Below, piece by piece: positions 1 to 9,153 of a DNA stretch of 47,541 bases. Source of the stretch: Ignavibacteriales bacterium (lineage in GTDB: Bacteria > Bacteroidota > Ignavibacteria > T3Sed10-11); NCBI GenBank assembly GCA_003568415.1, contig PWXV01000146.1, positions 1-47,541 of the forward strand, given 5' to 3'. Position 1 is the stretch's first letter, and each line of letters begins with the position of its first letter. Below the pieces are notes generated by a model that was not told the DNA's origin, made no database searches, and was given only the letters and a program-made list of their open reading frames with translations. The position numbers and the translations under genes are program-made.

Positions 1-2295
1 GCAGAGTACTGGTCGACCGATTGGGATACACAGGCAGATATGCTGATCCGTGATGCGATGTTGAACGATTATATTGTCGGGCTTTCAAATATAGAGCGGT
101 ACTACGGTTCGTTTCTTATGTACAAACTCGGTCAGAATGCGGTGCAGTTTATTGCGCAAGAGTTTGGAGAGGAAGCGGTGTTGCTGCTGTTGGAGAACTA
201 CTGGTATTCGAGCTCGTTCAGCGATGTTATGAAAAAAACAATCGGTCTCGATTACCGGGAATTCGATGAGAAATGGTTATATCACTTAAAGAAAAAGTAC
301 TATCCATTGATCGCCGAGAGCGATCATCCGAGCCGGGTAAGCGAAGAGATTATTACCGAAGGATACAATGCAACACCGGTGTACACAGAGATCAACAATA
401 AGCGCGAAGTATATTTTGTCGGCAATCATACGGGTTACACAAGTCTGTTCCGTCTGAACCTCGATGATGATAAACCTAAGCCGGAAGTAGTCATCAAAGG
501 TGAACGCACAAGCGATTTCGAATCGGTGAGAGTGTCACAAAACTCAATACACATTTCAAACGAAGGTATATTAGCGTTTGTGACAAAGAGCGGTGAAAGC
601 GATGTCATTCATCTCTTTGACATACGGCAGAAGAAACGGATTGAAACCCTCCGTTTTGATGAATTGGTTATGATACATTCACCGAACTGGTCGCCCGATG
701 CAAATCGATTTGCATTTGCCGGTGTGAATATGAATGGGTACCGGAATCTATATATTTATGATGTCAAGCAGCGTTTACTGGAGCAGTTGACGCATGATAT
801 ATATGATAACCGTGACCCCGCATGGTCCCCGCAGAACGATAGGATTGTATTCAGTTCCGACCGGTCGTTATATGGCAGATACGGATATTATAATCTATTT
901 GAATTGCACCTGGAATCAGGTGATATCAATGCATTGACAAACGGCCGAAGGAATTACCAGACACCGTCGTGGTCACCCGACGGGTCACAGCTTGTATTTG
1001 TATCAGATAGAAACGGCGTCCGCAACATCTGGTCGATGAATATGGAAGAAGAGAACCCGCATTCATTGACACGGCTTACGAATTTTACTACGGGATCGTT
1101 TGATCCATCGTGGACGAATAATGATGAACTGTTATTCACCGCATATGAACGGGGAAGATTTCATATCCGAAAGCTGAATAATATCACTGAAACAATTGCA
1201 GAAAAATCCGGTGAATCGATATTTGACACCACACCTACATTGAATGGTTGGGATATAGAAAAACTTCGTGCCGAGATCGATGCACAAATTAAACCGTATC
1301 AACCGAGATATACCCTTGACATTGCTCAAAGTCAGATTTCAACCGATCCGATATTCGGTACCAGCGGCGGAGCGGTGATATCGTTGAGCGATATGCTCGG
1401 AAACGAACGGTATAATTTCCTTGTATACAATACAGCCCAATCGCAGGATGAATTTCTGGAAAGCTTCAATATTGCTGTATCGCGTGTATCGTTACTGCGA
1501 AGGACGAATTTTACGTACGGTATTTTTCATTTTGCCGGCCGGCGGTATGATCTGACAGACCCCGATCTGTATTTTTACGAGCGTATGTTTGGCGGATATT
1601 TTGCATTGAGTTATCCTTTATCTCATTTCAAGCGAATCGAATTCTCCTCGTCACTCAGTCATTCAAATAAACAATTATTTGATGCAATAGGCGAACGAAA
1701 AGCGTTGTTAATATCTAATTCTGCAACGTTTATTCATGATAATTCATTATGGGGGCCAACCGGTCCGCTTGACGGAAGACGTTTGTTGCTCAGACTTGCA
1801 TATACAACAGATATACAATATGGGAATGTGAATTACTATACAATAATGGCTGATTACCGCCATTATCACCGGCTTGGACAACGGTCGGCGTACGCGTCAA
1901 GATTTCAATTATTTTATAATCACGGAGAGGAAGCACGACGTTACTTTATGGGAGGAAGCTGGGATTTGCGAGGATATCCACGCTGGTCGCTGCGGGGTCA
2001 GAAATTATGGCTCACGAGTCACGAATTACGGTTTCCGTTTATCGATCAACTCGGTTTGCTTTTTCCTTTTGGTGGCATCGGTTTAGGGGCGATCCGCGGA
2101 GCGTTATTTTTCGATGCAGGAAGTGTTTGGGACACCGAATATAAAGAAACGCTCGGGAGTATTGGTGCCGGGTTACGATGGAACCTCGGCGGTGTCATAG
2201 TATTACGGTATGATATCGGCAAACGAATAGAGGATAATTTTTCAAGTTTACAAAGCGGGTTGTTCCATCAATTTTTCTTCGGATGGGATTTTTAG
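1..2295 (+). CDS. Peptidase-MA-like / TolB propeller / Omp85 outer-membrane fusion protein (5' partial)
   Basis: The frame is open from base 1, so the true start lies upstream; the first in-window ATG is at 40. About 764 residues are visible. Residues ~1-105 look like the C-terminal part of a gluzincin (peptidase MA-type) domain, whose HExxH part would be upstream. Residues ~110-450 form a TolB/PD40-type beta-propeller with repeated WSPD-like turns (NWSPDANRF, AWSPQNDRI, SWSPDGSQL). Residues ~480-764 resemble an Omp85/BamA-type surface-antigen barrel, with aromatic-rich beta strands and a C-terminal aromatic residue (GWDF). It should sit in the outer membrane with a periplasmic propeller. The next gene starts on the base after its stop codon, so the two are probably co-transcribed. 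The domain order is seen by eye; the substrate is unknown, and the peptidase assignment is the weakest part. Confidence 0.8.
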   Translation, partial: AEYWSTDWDTQADMLIRDAMLNDYIVGLSNIERYYGSFLMYKLGQNAVQFIAQEFGEEAVLLLLENYWYSSSFSDVMKKTIGLDYREFDEKWLYHLKKKYYPLIAESDHPSRVSEEIITEGYNATPVYTEINNKREVYFVGNHTGYTSLFRLNLDDDKPKPEVVIKGERTSDFESVRVSQNSIHISNEGILAFVTKSGESDVIHLFDIRQKKRIETLRFDELVMIHSPNWSPDANRFAFAGVNMNGYRNLYIYDVKQRLLEQLTHDIYDNRDPAWSPQNDRIVFSSDRSLYGRYGYYNLFELHLESGDINALTNGRRNYQTPSWSPDGSQLVFVSDRNGVRNIWSMNMEEENPHSLTRLTNFTTGSFDPSWTNNDELLFTAYERGRFHIRKLNNITETIAEKSGESIFDTTPTLNGWDIEKLRAEIDAQIKPYQPRYTLDIAQSQISTDPIFGTSGGAVISLSDMLGNERYNFLVYNTAQSQDEFLESFNIAVSRVSLLRRTNFTYGIFHFAGRRYDLTDPDLYFYERMFGGYFALSYPLSHFKRIEFSSSLSHSNKQLFDAIGERKALLISNSATFIHDNSLWGPTGPLDGRRLLLRLAYTTDIQYGNVNYYTIMADYRHYHRLGQRSAYASRFQLFYNHGEEARRYFMGGSWDLRGYPRWSLRGQKLWLTSHELRFPFIDQLGLLFPFGGIGLGAIRGALFFDAGSVWDTEYKETLGSIGAGLRWNLGGVIVLRYDIGKRIEDNFSSLQSGLFHQFFFGWDF

Positions 2296-3450
2296 ATGAC
2301 AAATAGTTGCGCTTTCACAATTATATGTATTATATCGCTGTCATTTTTTATCGGATGTTCCAGTCTCAAGCTTGATGAATCCATTCCTGCAGGTGAGTAT
2401 GATTGGTTACTCGGAGCCGGCTCTTCAGAGCGGAGTCATTTCCTGCAAGCCGTTGCATCACCCCCATTTTCAGCAGATTGGGAGTATAACGCCGGTGGAG
2501 GTTTTGCATCGAATGCGCTGCTTGCAAAGGGTGATTTTCTTTTTGTGACCACATTGCACGGAGAATTACATCTTATCGATATACTAACCGGTAAACGTAT
2601 TGGGCGCCAAAAGTTTGATGAACCGATTTCTGCGTCGGCTGCATTGCACGATGATATAATCTTTATCCCTCTTGCCAATGGTGATAATACACTAATTGCG
2701 TACGACCTGGTGCGGGGAAAAGAATTCTGGAAAAAGAAGCTCGGTCCTGTCGAGGCGGCACCGTTGATCCATCGTGAGATACTTTTTGCTGCTGCCCGTA
2801 ATGGTACACTCTATGCAATAGATCCAAAAACAGGAACGGAAGAATGGAAGTATGAGACAGGAAGAATGGTATATTCTTCACCTGCAGCTACCGAGAGTTC
2901 TGTTTTTGTCGGTACTACTGCAGGAATAGTATATGCATTGAATTACCAGAACGGAGAAGTAGTCTGGAAATCTGATACGCTGCGAACAATAATGAGTGCC
3001 CCGGTCGTTGGTGGTGATTATCTCTATATTACTTCAAGAGATTCTCTCGTGTATTGTTTTGATACCACGACCGGTGAAAAAGTCTGGACTCGTAATGTAG
3101 GTGCACGAATATATAGTGCTCCGGCAATCGGCGATGAATATCTTATTGTTGGAACTGCTGCCGGGGATGTTATAGCTCTCATACCGGAGACCGGAGAAGA
3201 GCAGTGGCGGTTCAGCGCGAAAAGTGTAGTGAATGCTACTCCCTTAATTGGCGGAAATTTTGTATATTCTGTATCATTAGATAACAACGTATATGTTCTT
3301 GATAAGCGTGACGGAGTGCTGCACTGGTCGTTTGATGTAGGTAGCCGGCTTAAAACAACACCGCTTTTACACGGCAATCGCTTGATACTATGTGCGGAAG
3401 ATAGAAGGGTATATAGTTTTACACAAAAGATATCCGGACACACAATGTAA
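2296..3450 (+). CDS. PQQ-type beta-propeller lipoprotein (BamB-like)
   Basis: The 384-residue protein starts with a lipoprotein signal: a hydrophobic stretch ending in the lipobox FIGC (Cys about residue 21). The rest is a series of ~40-residue PQQ-like propeller blades, each with a turn such as DPKTGTEEW, NYQNGEVVW, DTTTGEKVW, IPETGEEQW or DKRDGVLHW. That architecture matches BamB, the lipoprotein that assists BamA in outer-membrane protein insertion. The start codon abuts the stop of the Omp85 fusion gene, which supports a shared outer-membrane role. Assignment as true BamB is not proven, because PQQ-like propeller lipoproteins are common in this group and other functions are possible. Confidence 0.8.
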   Translation: MTNSCAFTIICIISLSFFIGCSSLKLDESIPAGEYDWLLGAGSSERSHFLQAVASPPFSADWEYNAGGGFASNALLAKGDFLFVTTLHGELHLIDILTGKRIGRQKFDEPISASAALHDDIIFIPLANGDNTLIAYDLVRGKEFWKKKLGPVEAAPLIHREILFAAARNGTLYAIDPKTGTEEWKYETGRMVYSSPAATESSVFVGTTAGIVYALNYQNGEVVWKSDTLRTIMSAPVVGGDYLYITSRDSLVYCFDTTTGEKVWTRNVGARIYSAPAIGDEYLIVGTAAGDVIALIPETGEEQWRFSAKSVVNATPLIGGNFVYSVSLDNNVYVLDKRDGVLHWSFDVGSRLKTTPLLHGNRLILCAEDRRVYSFTQKISGHTM

Positions 3451-3500
3451 TTTTGTGTGTTATTTCCTACAACCGTAAAACCGTATGGAGTACCGCACTA

Positions 3501-4181
3501 ATGGATAAAATTGATCTCATCCGAACCGTCCCGATATTTAGTGAACTTGAAGAATCCACCGTGCAACAGATCGTAGATATTGGGCTCAAACGTAAGTATA
3601 CAAAAAACTCTATTATTTTTTTAGAGGAGGAAGCGGGAGCAATCCTTTTCATCATCTCCACCGGTAAAGTAAAAATCGTTAGAACCGACGATGATGGTAA
3701 AGAAGTGATACTCTCAATTCTCGGACCCGGTGATTTTTTTGGCGAGATGGCATTACTGGACGGATTACCCCGTTCAGCTACTGTTGTAGCCCTCGATGAA
3801 TCGGAGTTATTTGTCATAAATCGTCGGGAATTTATTAAGTTACTCGAGGATTCACCTCAGGTCGCGACATCGCTCCTCCGGGAGCTCACGCGCCGGCTCC
3901 GCAGAGCTGATGAACAGATTGAAAATCTGTCACTCAGAGACGCCGTTGGCAGAGTCGCAAGTGTAATAATTCAACTCGCGGATGAATCGGGTAAGATAAG
4001 AAAAGGACAAGTTGTTATCGATGATTTCCCGTTACAGCAGGATCTCGCCAATATGGCTGGAACTTCGCGGGAGACCATTTCGCGTACCATTCACCAGTTT
4101 ATGCGGCTTGGTTATGTTAACCAGAAAGGCAACAGCTTCATTATCAATGAATATGAGAAATTTAAGAATCTCTTTTCTTGA
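3501..4181 (+). CDS. Crp/Fnr-family transcription regulator, copy 1
   Basis: A 226-residue regulator with an N-terminal cyclic-nucleotide-binding-type beta-roll (residues ~10-120, including GDFFGEMALLDGLPRSATV) and a C-terminal winged helix-turn-helix (~165-215, LANMAGTSRETISRTI). The ATG at 3501 is preferred over a more upstream in-frame ATG at 3453: it has GGAG 10 nt upstream and gives exactly the same length and N-terminus as the paralogue at 4330. There is no cysteine, so it is not an FNR-type iron-sulphur oxygen sensor. The GEMALLDGLPRSATV stretch resembles phosphate-binding cassettes that accept cNMP, but the ligand is unknown. Confidence 0.9.
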   Translation: MDKIDLIRTVPIFSELEESTVQQIVDIGLKRKYTKNSIIFLEEEAGAILFIISTGKVKIVRTDDDGKEVILSILGPGDFFGEMALLDGLPRSATVVALDESELFVINRREFIKLLEDSPQVATSLLRELTRRLRRADEQIENLSLRDAVGRVASVIIQLADESGKIRKGQVVIDDFPLQQDLANMAGTSRETISRTIHQFMRLGYVNQKGNSFIINEYEKFKNLFS

Positions 4182-4207
4182 GCAGCATTAAAAATTACTT
4201 CATCGGC

Positions 4208-4236
4208 TTGACATTCAGTGTGGTAAAATGTATCTT
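4208..4236 (+). promoter_or_regulatory. Candidate sigma-70 promoter of the second Crp/Fnr gene
   Basis: TTGACA at 4208-4213, a 17-bp spacer, then TATCTT at 4231-4236. A short inverted repeat, AAGAAC-TTAGG-GTTCTT, at 4240-4256 lies at the expected transcription start. The second regulator gene begins at 4330, so it can be transcribed separately from the first. Both regulators share the same recognition helix and could bind here, but no operator is proven. Confidence 0.5.
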
Positions 4237-4329
4237 ATCAAGAACTTAGGGTTCTTTTCGGGCATAACCTGCAATAGTCCCCCCGGTGGTTAAGAGAGAT
4301 GATCCACAAATGATGGGAATCAGCGTTAT

Positions 4330-5010
4330 ATGGACATAGTTGAATTAGTAAGGGCAGTTCCTATTTTTGGTGACTTAGATGAGAATGAGATCAAAAAAGT
4401 TGCCGAGATAGGAATTAACAGGAAATTTTCTAAAAATGGTATTGTTTTTCTTGAAGAAGAAGAAGGGGCCGCTCTTTTCATTATTATTTCCGGTAAGGTA
4501 AAGATTGTCAGAACTGATGATGATGGCGGTGAGGTAATTTTATCCATTCTAGGTTCGGGAGATTTCTTTGGTGAAATGGCAATCCTCGACGGGTTGCCAA
4601 GATCGGCAACCGTTGTTTCGATCGATAATTCCGAGCTATTTATGATTCACCGGCGGGATTTTCTTCAGGTTGTGGAAAAAGCGCCGCAAGTTGCCATATC
4701 TCTTCTTCGTGAATTAACACGTCGCCTTCGCAAAGCAGATGAACAAATCAAAAGTCTGTCCCTTAAGGATGCTGTCGGACGTGTTGCAAATGTTATTCTG
4801 CAGCTCGCCGATGATTCGGGAAAAATAAAAAAGGGACAGGTTATTATACCCGATTTTCCGTTGCAACAGGATCTCGCCAATATGGCGGGTACATCTCGTG
4901 AAACTATATCACGAACTATTCACCAATTTATCCGTGAAGGATTATTGGAGCAGCGTGGGAATTCACTTATTATCACAAACTTTGATAAATTTAAAAGTTC
5001 CTATTCGTAA
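4330..5010 (+). CDS. Crp/Fnr-family transcription regulator, copy 2
   Basis: Also 226 residues, and alignable to the upstream regulator without a gap at roughly two-thirds identity by eye. The beta-roll (GDFFGEMAILDGLPRSATV) and the DNA-binding segment (QQDLANMAGTSRETISRTI) are almost unchanged, so the two proteins probably recognise the same DNA site. Differences cluster in the first 40 residues, the dimer-helix region and the last 20 residues. It has no cysteine. No strong ribosome-binding site is visible before the ATG. It has its own predicted promoter, and the PHP phosphoesterase gene follows 17 nt after its stop, suggesting co-transcription. This is a recent tandem duplication or a maintained regulator pair. 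Confidence 0.9.
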   Translation: MDIVELVRAVPIFGDLDENEIKKVAEIGINRKFSKNGIVFLEEEEGAALFIIISGKVKIVRTDDDGGEVILSILGSGDFFGEMAILDGLPRSATVVSIDNSELFMIHRRDFLQVVEKAPQVAISLLRELTRRLRKADEQIKSLSLKDAVGRVANVILQLADDSGKIKKGQVIIPDFPLQQDLANMAGTSRETISRTIHQFIREGLLEQRGNSLIITNFDKFKSSYS

Positions 5011-5027
5011 GAGCAGATGTTGGTTTC

Positions 5028-5927
5028 ATGGATAAATTAGCAAGCATGCACAAATTTGATTATCTCTCGGGAGATCCGTCGCTGGTAGGTAAACGTGCAA
5101 AAAAACCGCCGTCCGGTGATTTACATATGCATACCTACTATTCAGACGGTTCCTTCTCACCAGACGAAGTGATTCGAAGAGCTGCTGCACGAAAAATTAC
5201 CGTTGTATCAATAACTGATCATGATTCGGTTAATGGTATTCAGGAAGCTATCGATTGCGGTATGAAGTATAATGTAGAAGTAATTCCCGGTATCGAATTG
5301 AGTGCAACGTGCGGTGAGCGTGAAGTACACATCCTCGGCTATTTTATCGATTATCAAAATAAAGAACTGCAAAATTATCTTGAATTTTTCCGCGGTGAAC
5401 GTGTAAAACGCGCCCGTGAAATGGTCAGCCGTTTAAACGAACTTCAAATACCAGTTTCCATAGATGATGTGCTCAATAATGCGGAAGGTCGATCAATCGG
5501 CCGGCCACACGTCGCCGAAGCGGTACTTGAAACGGGGCGTGTAAAAAATTATCTTGAAGTGTTTCATAAATTCATCGGGTTTGGATGTCCGGCATACGTT
5601 GAGAAATACCGGCTGGATGTAAAGGAAGCTGTTACAATGATAGCCAGAGCCGGTGGACTCTCATTCATTGCCCATCCAAATGATACTTTAGCTGAATCGG
5701 TATTATTCGATATTATTAAAGCCGGAATTGACGGTATCGAAACGGTACACCCTTCATTGAATCCTTCGAAATCAAATTATTATCGAGGGATTGCACGGGA
5801 ATATTATTTGCTTGAGAGTGGCGGTTCGGATTTCCACGGCGGCAAGCGGGATGACGAAATGAATATCGGTCGATATGGTGTCCCGGTTGAATATATTGAT
5901 GCTATGAGAAAACGGCTTGTTGCCTGA
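5028..5927 (+). CDS. PHP-domain phosphoesterase (RNase AM / nucleotide bisphosphatase-like)
   Basis: A 299-residue protein with the complete set of PHP metal-binding motifs: DLHMHTYYSDGS (~32-43), TDHDS (~63), PGIELSA (~88), GRPHVAEA (~163), IAHP (~215) and GSDFHGG (~265). This arrangement matches the YciV/TrpH-type PHP proteins, which include RNase AM and 3',5'-nucleoside bisphosphatases hydrolysing pAp or short oligonucleotides in the cytoplasm. The insertion between PGIE and GRPHVAEA fits that subfamily. It lies 17 nt after the second Crp/Fnr gene and 27 nt before ribH, probably in one transcript. The first ~25 residues precede the PHP core and could be shorter if an internal Met is used. 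Exact substrate is unknown. Confidence 0.85.
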   Translation: MDKLASMHKFDYLSGDPSLVGKRAKKPPSGDLHMHTYYSDGSFSPDEVIRRAAARKITVVSITDHDSVNGIQEAIDCGMKYNVEVIPGIELSATCGEREVHILGYFIDYQNKELQNYLEFFRGERVKRAREMVSRLNELQIPVSIDDVLNNAEGRSIGRPHVAEAVLETGRVKNYLEVFHKFIGFGCPAYVEKYRLDVKEAVTMIARAGGLSFIAHPNDTLAESVLFDIIKAGIDGIETVHPSLNPSKSNYYRGIAREYYLLESGGSDFHGGKRDDEMNIGRYGVPVEYIDAMRKRLVA

Positions 5928-5954
5928 TATTATTTATAATAAGGATTAAAACAT

Positions 5955-6416
5955 ATGGTCGTTCACGGATCATTAGATGCTCAAGGTCTTCGGTTTGCAA
6001 TTGTTATAAGCAGATTTAATGAAACAATTTCGAATCGTCTTCGCGACGGTGCAAAAGATTGTATAGTACGCCATGGCGGGAGTGAAGAATCGATTACTGA
6101 ATTTTATTGTCCCGGGTCATTTGAGATACCCGTAGTTGCACAACGCCTGAGTAAAACAGGAAAGTATGATGCAATCATATGTCTCGGTGCGGTTATCCGG
6201 GGTGATACTCCACATTTTGAATATGTTGCAGGTGAAGCAGCCAAAGGGATCGCACAGGTTGCGCTCAGCGGCGAATGTCCGGTGATGTTTGGTATCCTTA
6301 CTACTGACACAACCGATCAGGCGATGGAACGTGCAGGCGGTAAAGCCGGTAACCGTGGATGGGATGCTGCCCTCGGTGCAATTGAGATGGTTAAATTATT
6401 GGAGCAAATTAAATAA
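5955..6416 (+). CDS. ribH: 6,7-dimethyl-8-ribityllumazine synthase
   Basis: The 153-residue length is normal for RibH, which condenses 5-amino-6-ribitylaminouracil with 3,4-dihydroxy-2-butanone 4-phosphate in riboflavin synthesis. Signature segments are present: RFNETI near the N-terminus, CPGSFEIPV (~51-59), GAVIRGDTPHFEYVAGE (~80-96, with the catalytic His) and GKAGNRGWDAA (~134-144). AAGGA lies about nine bases before the ATG. No other riboflavin gene and no FMN-riboswitch-like leader are nearby, so ribH is separated from the rest of its pathway here. Confidence 0.97.
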   Translation: MVVHGSLDAQGLRFAIVISRFNETISNRLRDGAKDCIVRHGGSEESITEFYCPGSFEIPVVAQRLSKTGKYDAIICLGAVIRGDTPHFEYVAGEAAKGIAQVALSGECPVMFGILTTDTTDQAMERAGGKAGNRGWDAALGAIEMVKLLEQIK

Positions 6417-6449
6417 GTTTTACATGATAATGCAGGGATAGGTAAGTCC

Positions 6450-8753
6450 GTGATTCGGTTAGTTGGAATTGTATTTTTGAGTTGTGCCATTATGCAGTTT
6501 ATCTATAGCCAGAATGAACAGTGGCGCAATTATACTGCGATGAATCAGGCACGTTCTGCCGTTCAACATGATGGTGTAGTTTATGTGGTGACGAGCGGTG
6601 GTTTGTTCAGTTATACGAATAACGGAGAAATAATCGAAACTCTAACGACCTCTGAAGGCTTATCGGCGATTGATTTGACGGCAATTGTCGGTAGTGAGAG
6701 CGGTAAACTATGGATCGGTACAAGCAGCGGATCGCTCGATGGATATAATCCGATCGATCACTCGTGGACGAGGGTTCGCGATATCGCACGAACCGATTTT
6801 GCACAACGTGACATTACCACACTTGCCTCGCGGGGAGATACACTCTATGTGGGTTCAAGCTTCGGTGTAAGCGTATATTCGATTTCCCGGAATGAATTTA
6901 ACGATTCATACATTAAGTTTGGAGATTTTCCCACCCAAACCCCGACTACTGCGATCGCATATGACGAAAACTATATTTGGATCGCTACCCCTCTTGGTCT
7001 CGCCCGTGGAAATATCGATGACCCGCTTCTTGCCGCCCCTGACCGATGGACCACATTCAGTGAACAACTGCCATCCGAAATGGTCAATGATGTGGCGATC
7101 TTTGATGACTATGTATACACGGCAACTTCTGAAGGACTTGCTTATTATGACGGTAATGCTTGGAATACTCTTTCCGAAGTACAAAGCAATGTCGTAGCCC
7201 TCGCAAGCGATAATTTTTTATATTTTGCAACAGAGCGGGATGTGTACCGGATGGACAGGAACCATAACATCACAAGCTATGGTGACCGGCTTCCGGATAC
7301 CATAGCCGGTTTGTTTGCTGCCGATGGAACTGTCAAAGTACTCGTGCGTAATTATGGGGTTGCCCGTCTTGAGGGAAGCTGGCACTATACCATGCCGGAT
7401 GGTCCATCAACTAATTTTTTTGTGAACATAGATATCGATCGATATGGAAATGTTTGGGTGGGAACAGGCGCTACTACTATTGCCAACGGTTTCATGCGAT
7501 TTTCACCTGATGCCGGGCCGGATGAACAGTGGTGGAATATTCCGAGATTGACATATTCATTTCAGGATCAGCAAACCTCCGAAAGCCGGAATATTGCACT
7601 TTTTAAATACCACAATATTCGTACAATGGAGGACGGAACAGTTTGGTTAAGTTTATGGGGGGAAGGGATATCCCGGTTTGTACCTGAGAATCCCGACGCT
7701 ATTGAAACAACGGGTGATATAGTTTATGAAGGCGATAGTGCGACAATAGAACACTTTTATCTCAATCAAGGCTTGCAACCGATATCCGGCTCAACGAGTT
7801 TTATGGTTATCGGCAGTGCCGCTATGGATAGTGAAAGAAACGTCTGGATAACAAATTATAATGCCGATAATGGAATGCCGCTTGCCAGCTGGTCTCCCGA
7901 CGGTACCTGGGAATTTCATCGGAATTTGCGTAATACATTTGCTACAAATTTCACCGATATTATTGTCGATAGATATGATACCAAGTGGATACTATCTGCT
8001 GATCCGGCGCAACGTGGACTCTTTTATTTTAATGAACATCTATCTATCGGGAACAACACCAGTGGGTGGGGTGTCGTGACAAGTACCAACGGTCTGCCAT
8101 CAAATAACATTAATACTGTTGTTGAAGATAACCGGGGTGAGATCTGGGTAGGAACCGAAGCAGGTCTGGCTGCTATTGCAAATCCACAGGAACCGCAGGC
8201 TTCGGTGCGTGATATATTCGTCTTGCGGGACCAGTACATTAATAGCATAGCTGTCGATCCGCTAAACAGAAAATGGGTCGGGACTCAGGAAGGTGTCTTT
8301 CTGGTATCACCCGATGGCACCTCTTTGGTCCGTCATTATAATATGCAGAATACAGACAATCAATTGCTTACAAACGATGTTCAATCTGTTGCATTCGATG
8401 GTGAAAAGGGCATAGCATACTTTGGAACAAATCGCGGACTTTCAAGTGTGCAGACGGTGGCAGTTACCCCGAGAACAGCGTTTGATGACATGTTCATCGC
8501 ACCGAATCCATACCGTATTCCGGCAGAGCATGCAATGAAAATCGATGGACTTATGCGCAATTCATCCGTGAAGATACTGTCGGTAGACGGCCGTTTGGTT
8601 AGATCGTTTGATTCACCCGGTGGCAGAGTTGCATTCTGGGATGGACGGGATGAGGCAGGCAGGCAGGTAGCAAGCGGTGTTTATATCGTTGTCGGCGTTT
8701 CTGAAGATGGAACCGAAGTCGGAAAGTCAAAAGTGACCATAATACGAAGGTGA
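6450..8753 (+). CDS. PorZ-like secreted beta-propeller protein with C-terminal sorting domain
   Basis: A 767-residue protein starting at GTG, with a signal peptide of about 20 residues (hydrophobic core IVFLSCAIMQFIY). The body contains many two-component-regulator-propeller-type blades (LWIGTSSG, VWVGTGA, IWVGTEAGLA, KWVGTQEGVF), probably two propellers. The last ~85 residues form an Ig-like T9SS/FlgD-type domain, from APNPYRI to VASGVYIVVGV and a basic end. The N-terminal propeller and overall design resemble PorZ of the type IX secretion system, which takes part in sortase attachment of cargo at the cell surface. Another propeller protein of unknown role is possible. It lies 33 nt after ribH, but a functional link is unlikely. 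Confidence 0.75.
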   Translation: MIRLVGIVFLSCAIMQFIYSQNEQWRNYTAMNQARSAVQHDGVVYVVTSGGLFSYTNNGEIIETLTTSEGLSAIDLTAIVGSESGKLWIGTSSGSLDGYNPIDHSWTRVRDIARTDFAQRDITTLASRGDTLYVGSSFGVSVYSISRNEFNDSYIKFGDFPTQTPTTAIAYDENYIWIATPLGLARGNIDDPLLAAPDRWTTFSEQLPSEMVNDVAIFDDYVYTATSEGLAYYDGNAWNTLSEVQSNVVALASDNFLYFATERDVYRMDRNHNITSYGDRLPDTIAGLFAADGTVKVLVRNYGVARLEGSWHYTMPDGPSTNFFVNIDIDRYGNVWVGTGATTIANGFMRFSPDAGPDEQWWNIPRLTYSFQDQQTSESRNIALFKYHNIRTMEDGTVWLSLWGEGISRFVPENPDAIETTGDIVYEGDSATIEHFYLNQGLQPISGSTSFMVIGSAAMDSERNVWITNYNADNGMPLASWSPDGTWEFHRNLRNTFATNFTDIIVDRYDTKWILSADPAQRGLFYFNEHLSIGNNTSGWGVVTSTNGLPSNNINTVVEDNRGEIWVGTEAGLAAIANPQEPQASVRDIFVLRDQYINSIAVDPLNRKWVGTQEGVFLVSPDGTSLVRHYNMQNTDNQLLTNDVQSVAFDGEKGIAYFGTNRGLSSVQTVAVTPRTAFDDMFIAPNPYRIPAEHAMKIDGLMRNSSVKILSVDGRLVRSFDSPGGRVAFWDGRDEAGRQVASGVYIVVGVSEDGTEVGKSKVTIIRR

Positions 8754-8863
8754 TGTGTATCATATCAAGTTTGGAGAAGATTTTGCTAATTAATTTTAAT
8801 CTAATAAACTAACTAAACCAATAAACCAAAACAAATAAAGATAAAACGAGGAGGAGGTCGACC

Positions 8864-9145
8864 TTGGAAAAAACTTACAATGAAGAACTTTTCACGAGGC
8901 GAGTTCGTGCAGGTAAGCGAACCTATTTCTTTGATGTAAAAGCGACAAAATCCCAAAAAGACTTTTACATCACAATCACCGAAAGCAAGCGGGTTGGTGA
9001 AAATACATACGAAAAGCACAAAATCTTTCTGTACAAGGAAGATTTTGATAAGTTCGCAGACGCGCTCGGTGAAACAGTCGAGCATGTCAAGACCGAGCTT
9101 CTTGCACGCGTGAACGGTGAAGATCAAACCGTCTCGTCTGAGTAG
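8864..9145 (+). CDS. DUF3276 / PUR-alpha-like nucleic-acid-binding protein
   Basis: A 93-residue protein starting at TTG (8864). A strong ribosome-binding site, GAGGAGGT at 8851-8858, ends five bases upstream, which decides the start. The pattern EELFTRRVRAGKRTYFFDVK, then FYITITESKR and HKIFLYKEDFDKFADAL, is typical of the DUF3276 family of Bacteroidota and relatives, which adopt a PUR-alpha-like fold that binds single-stranded nucleic acid. It is probably expressed alone: a 110-bp AT-rich leader precedes it and a strong terminator follows at 9237-9274. The leader is A-rich with a loosely repeating AAACCAAT-like pattern. Confidence 0.9.
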   Translation: MEKTYNEELFTRRVRAGKRTYFFDVKATKSQKDFYITITESKRVGENTYEKHKIFLYKEDFDKFADALGETVEHVKTELLARVNGEDQTVSSE

Positions 9146-9153
9146 ATCCTTGG

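Noticed and set aside
2005-2032. Short 7-bp periodicity (ctcacga, gtcacga, attacgg) in the Omp85 barrel
   Set aside because: It encodes the SHELRFPF strand that fits the barrel in the correct frame, so chance or codon constraint is the simpler explanation.
3451-4330. FNR/CRP operators (TTGAT-N4-ATCAA or TGTGA-N6-TCACA) near the regulators
   Set aside because: Neither motif was found in the gaps around the two regulator genes.
5928-5954. FMN riboswitch before ribH
   Set aside because: The gap is only 27 bases and lacks room for the conserved RFN element.
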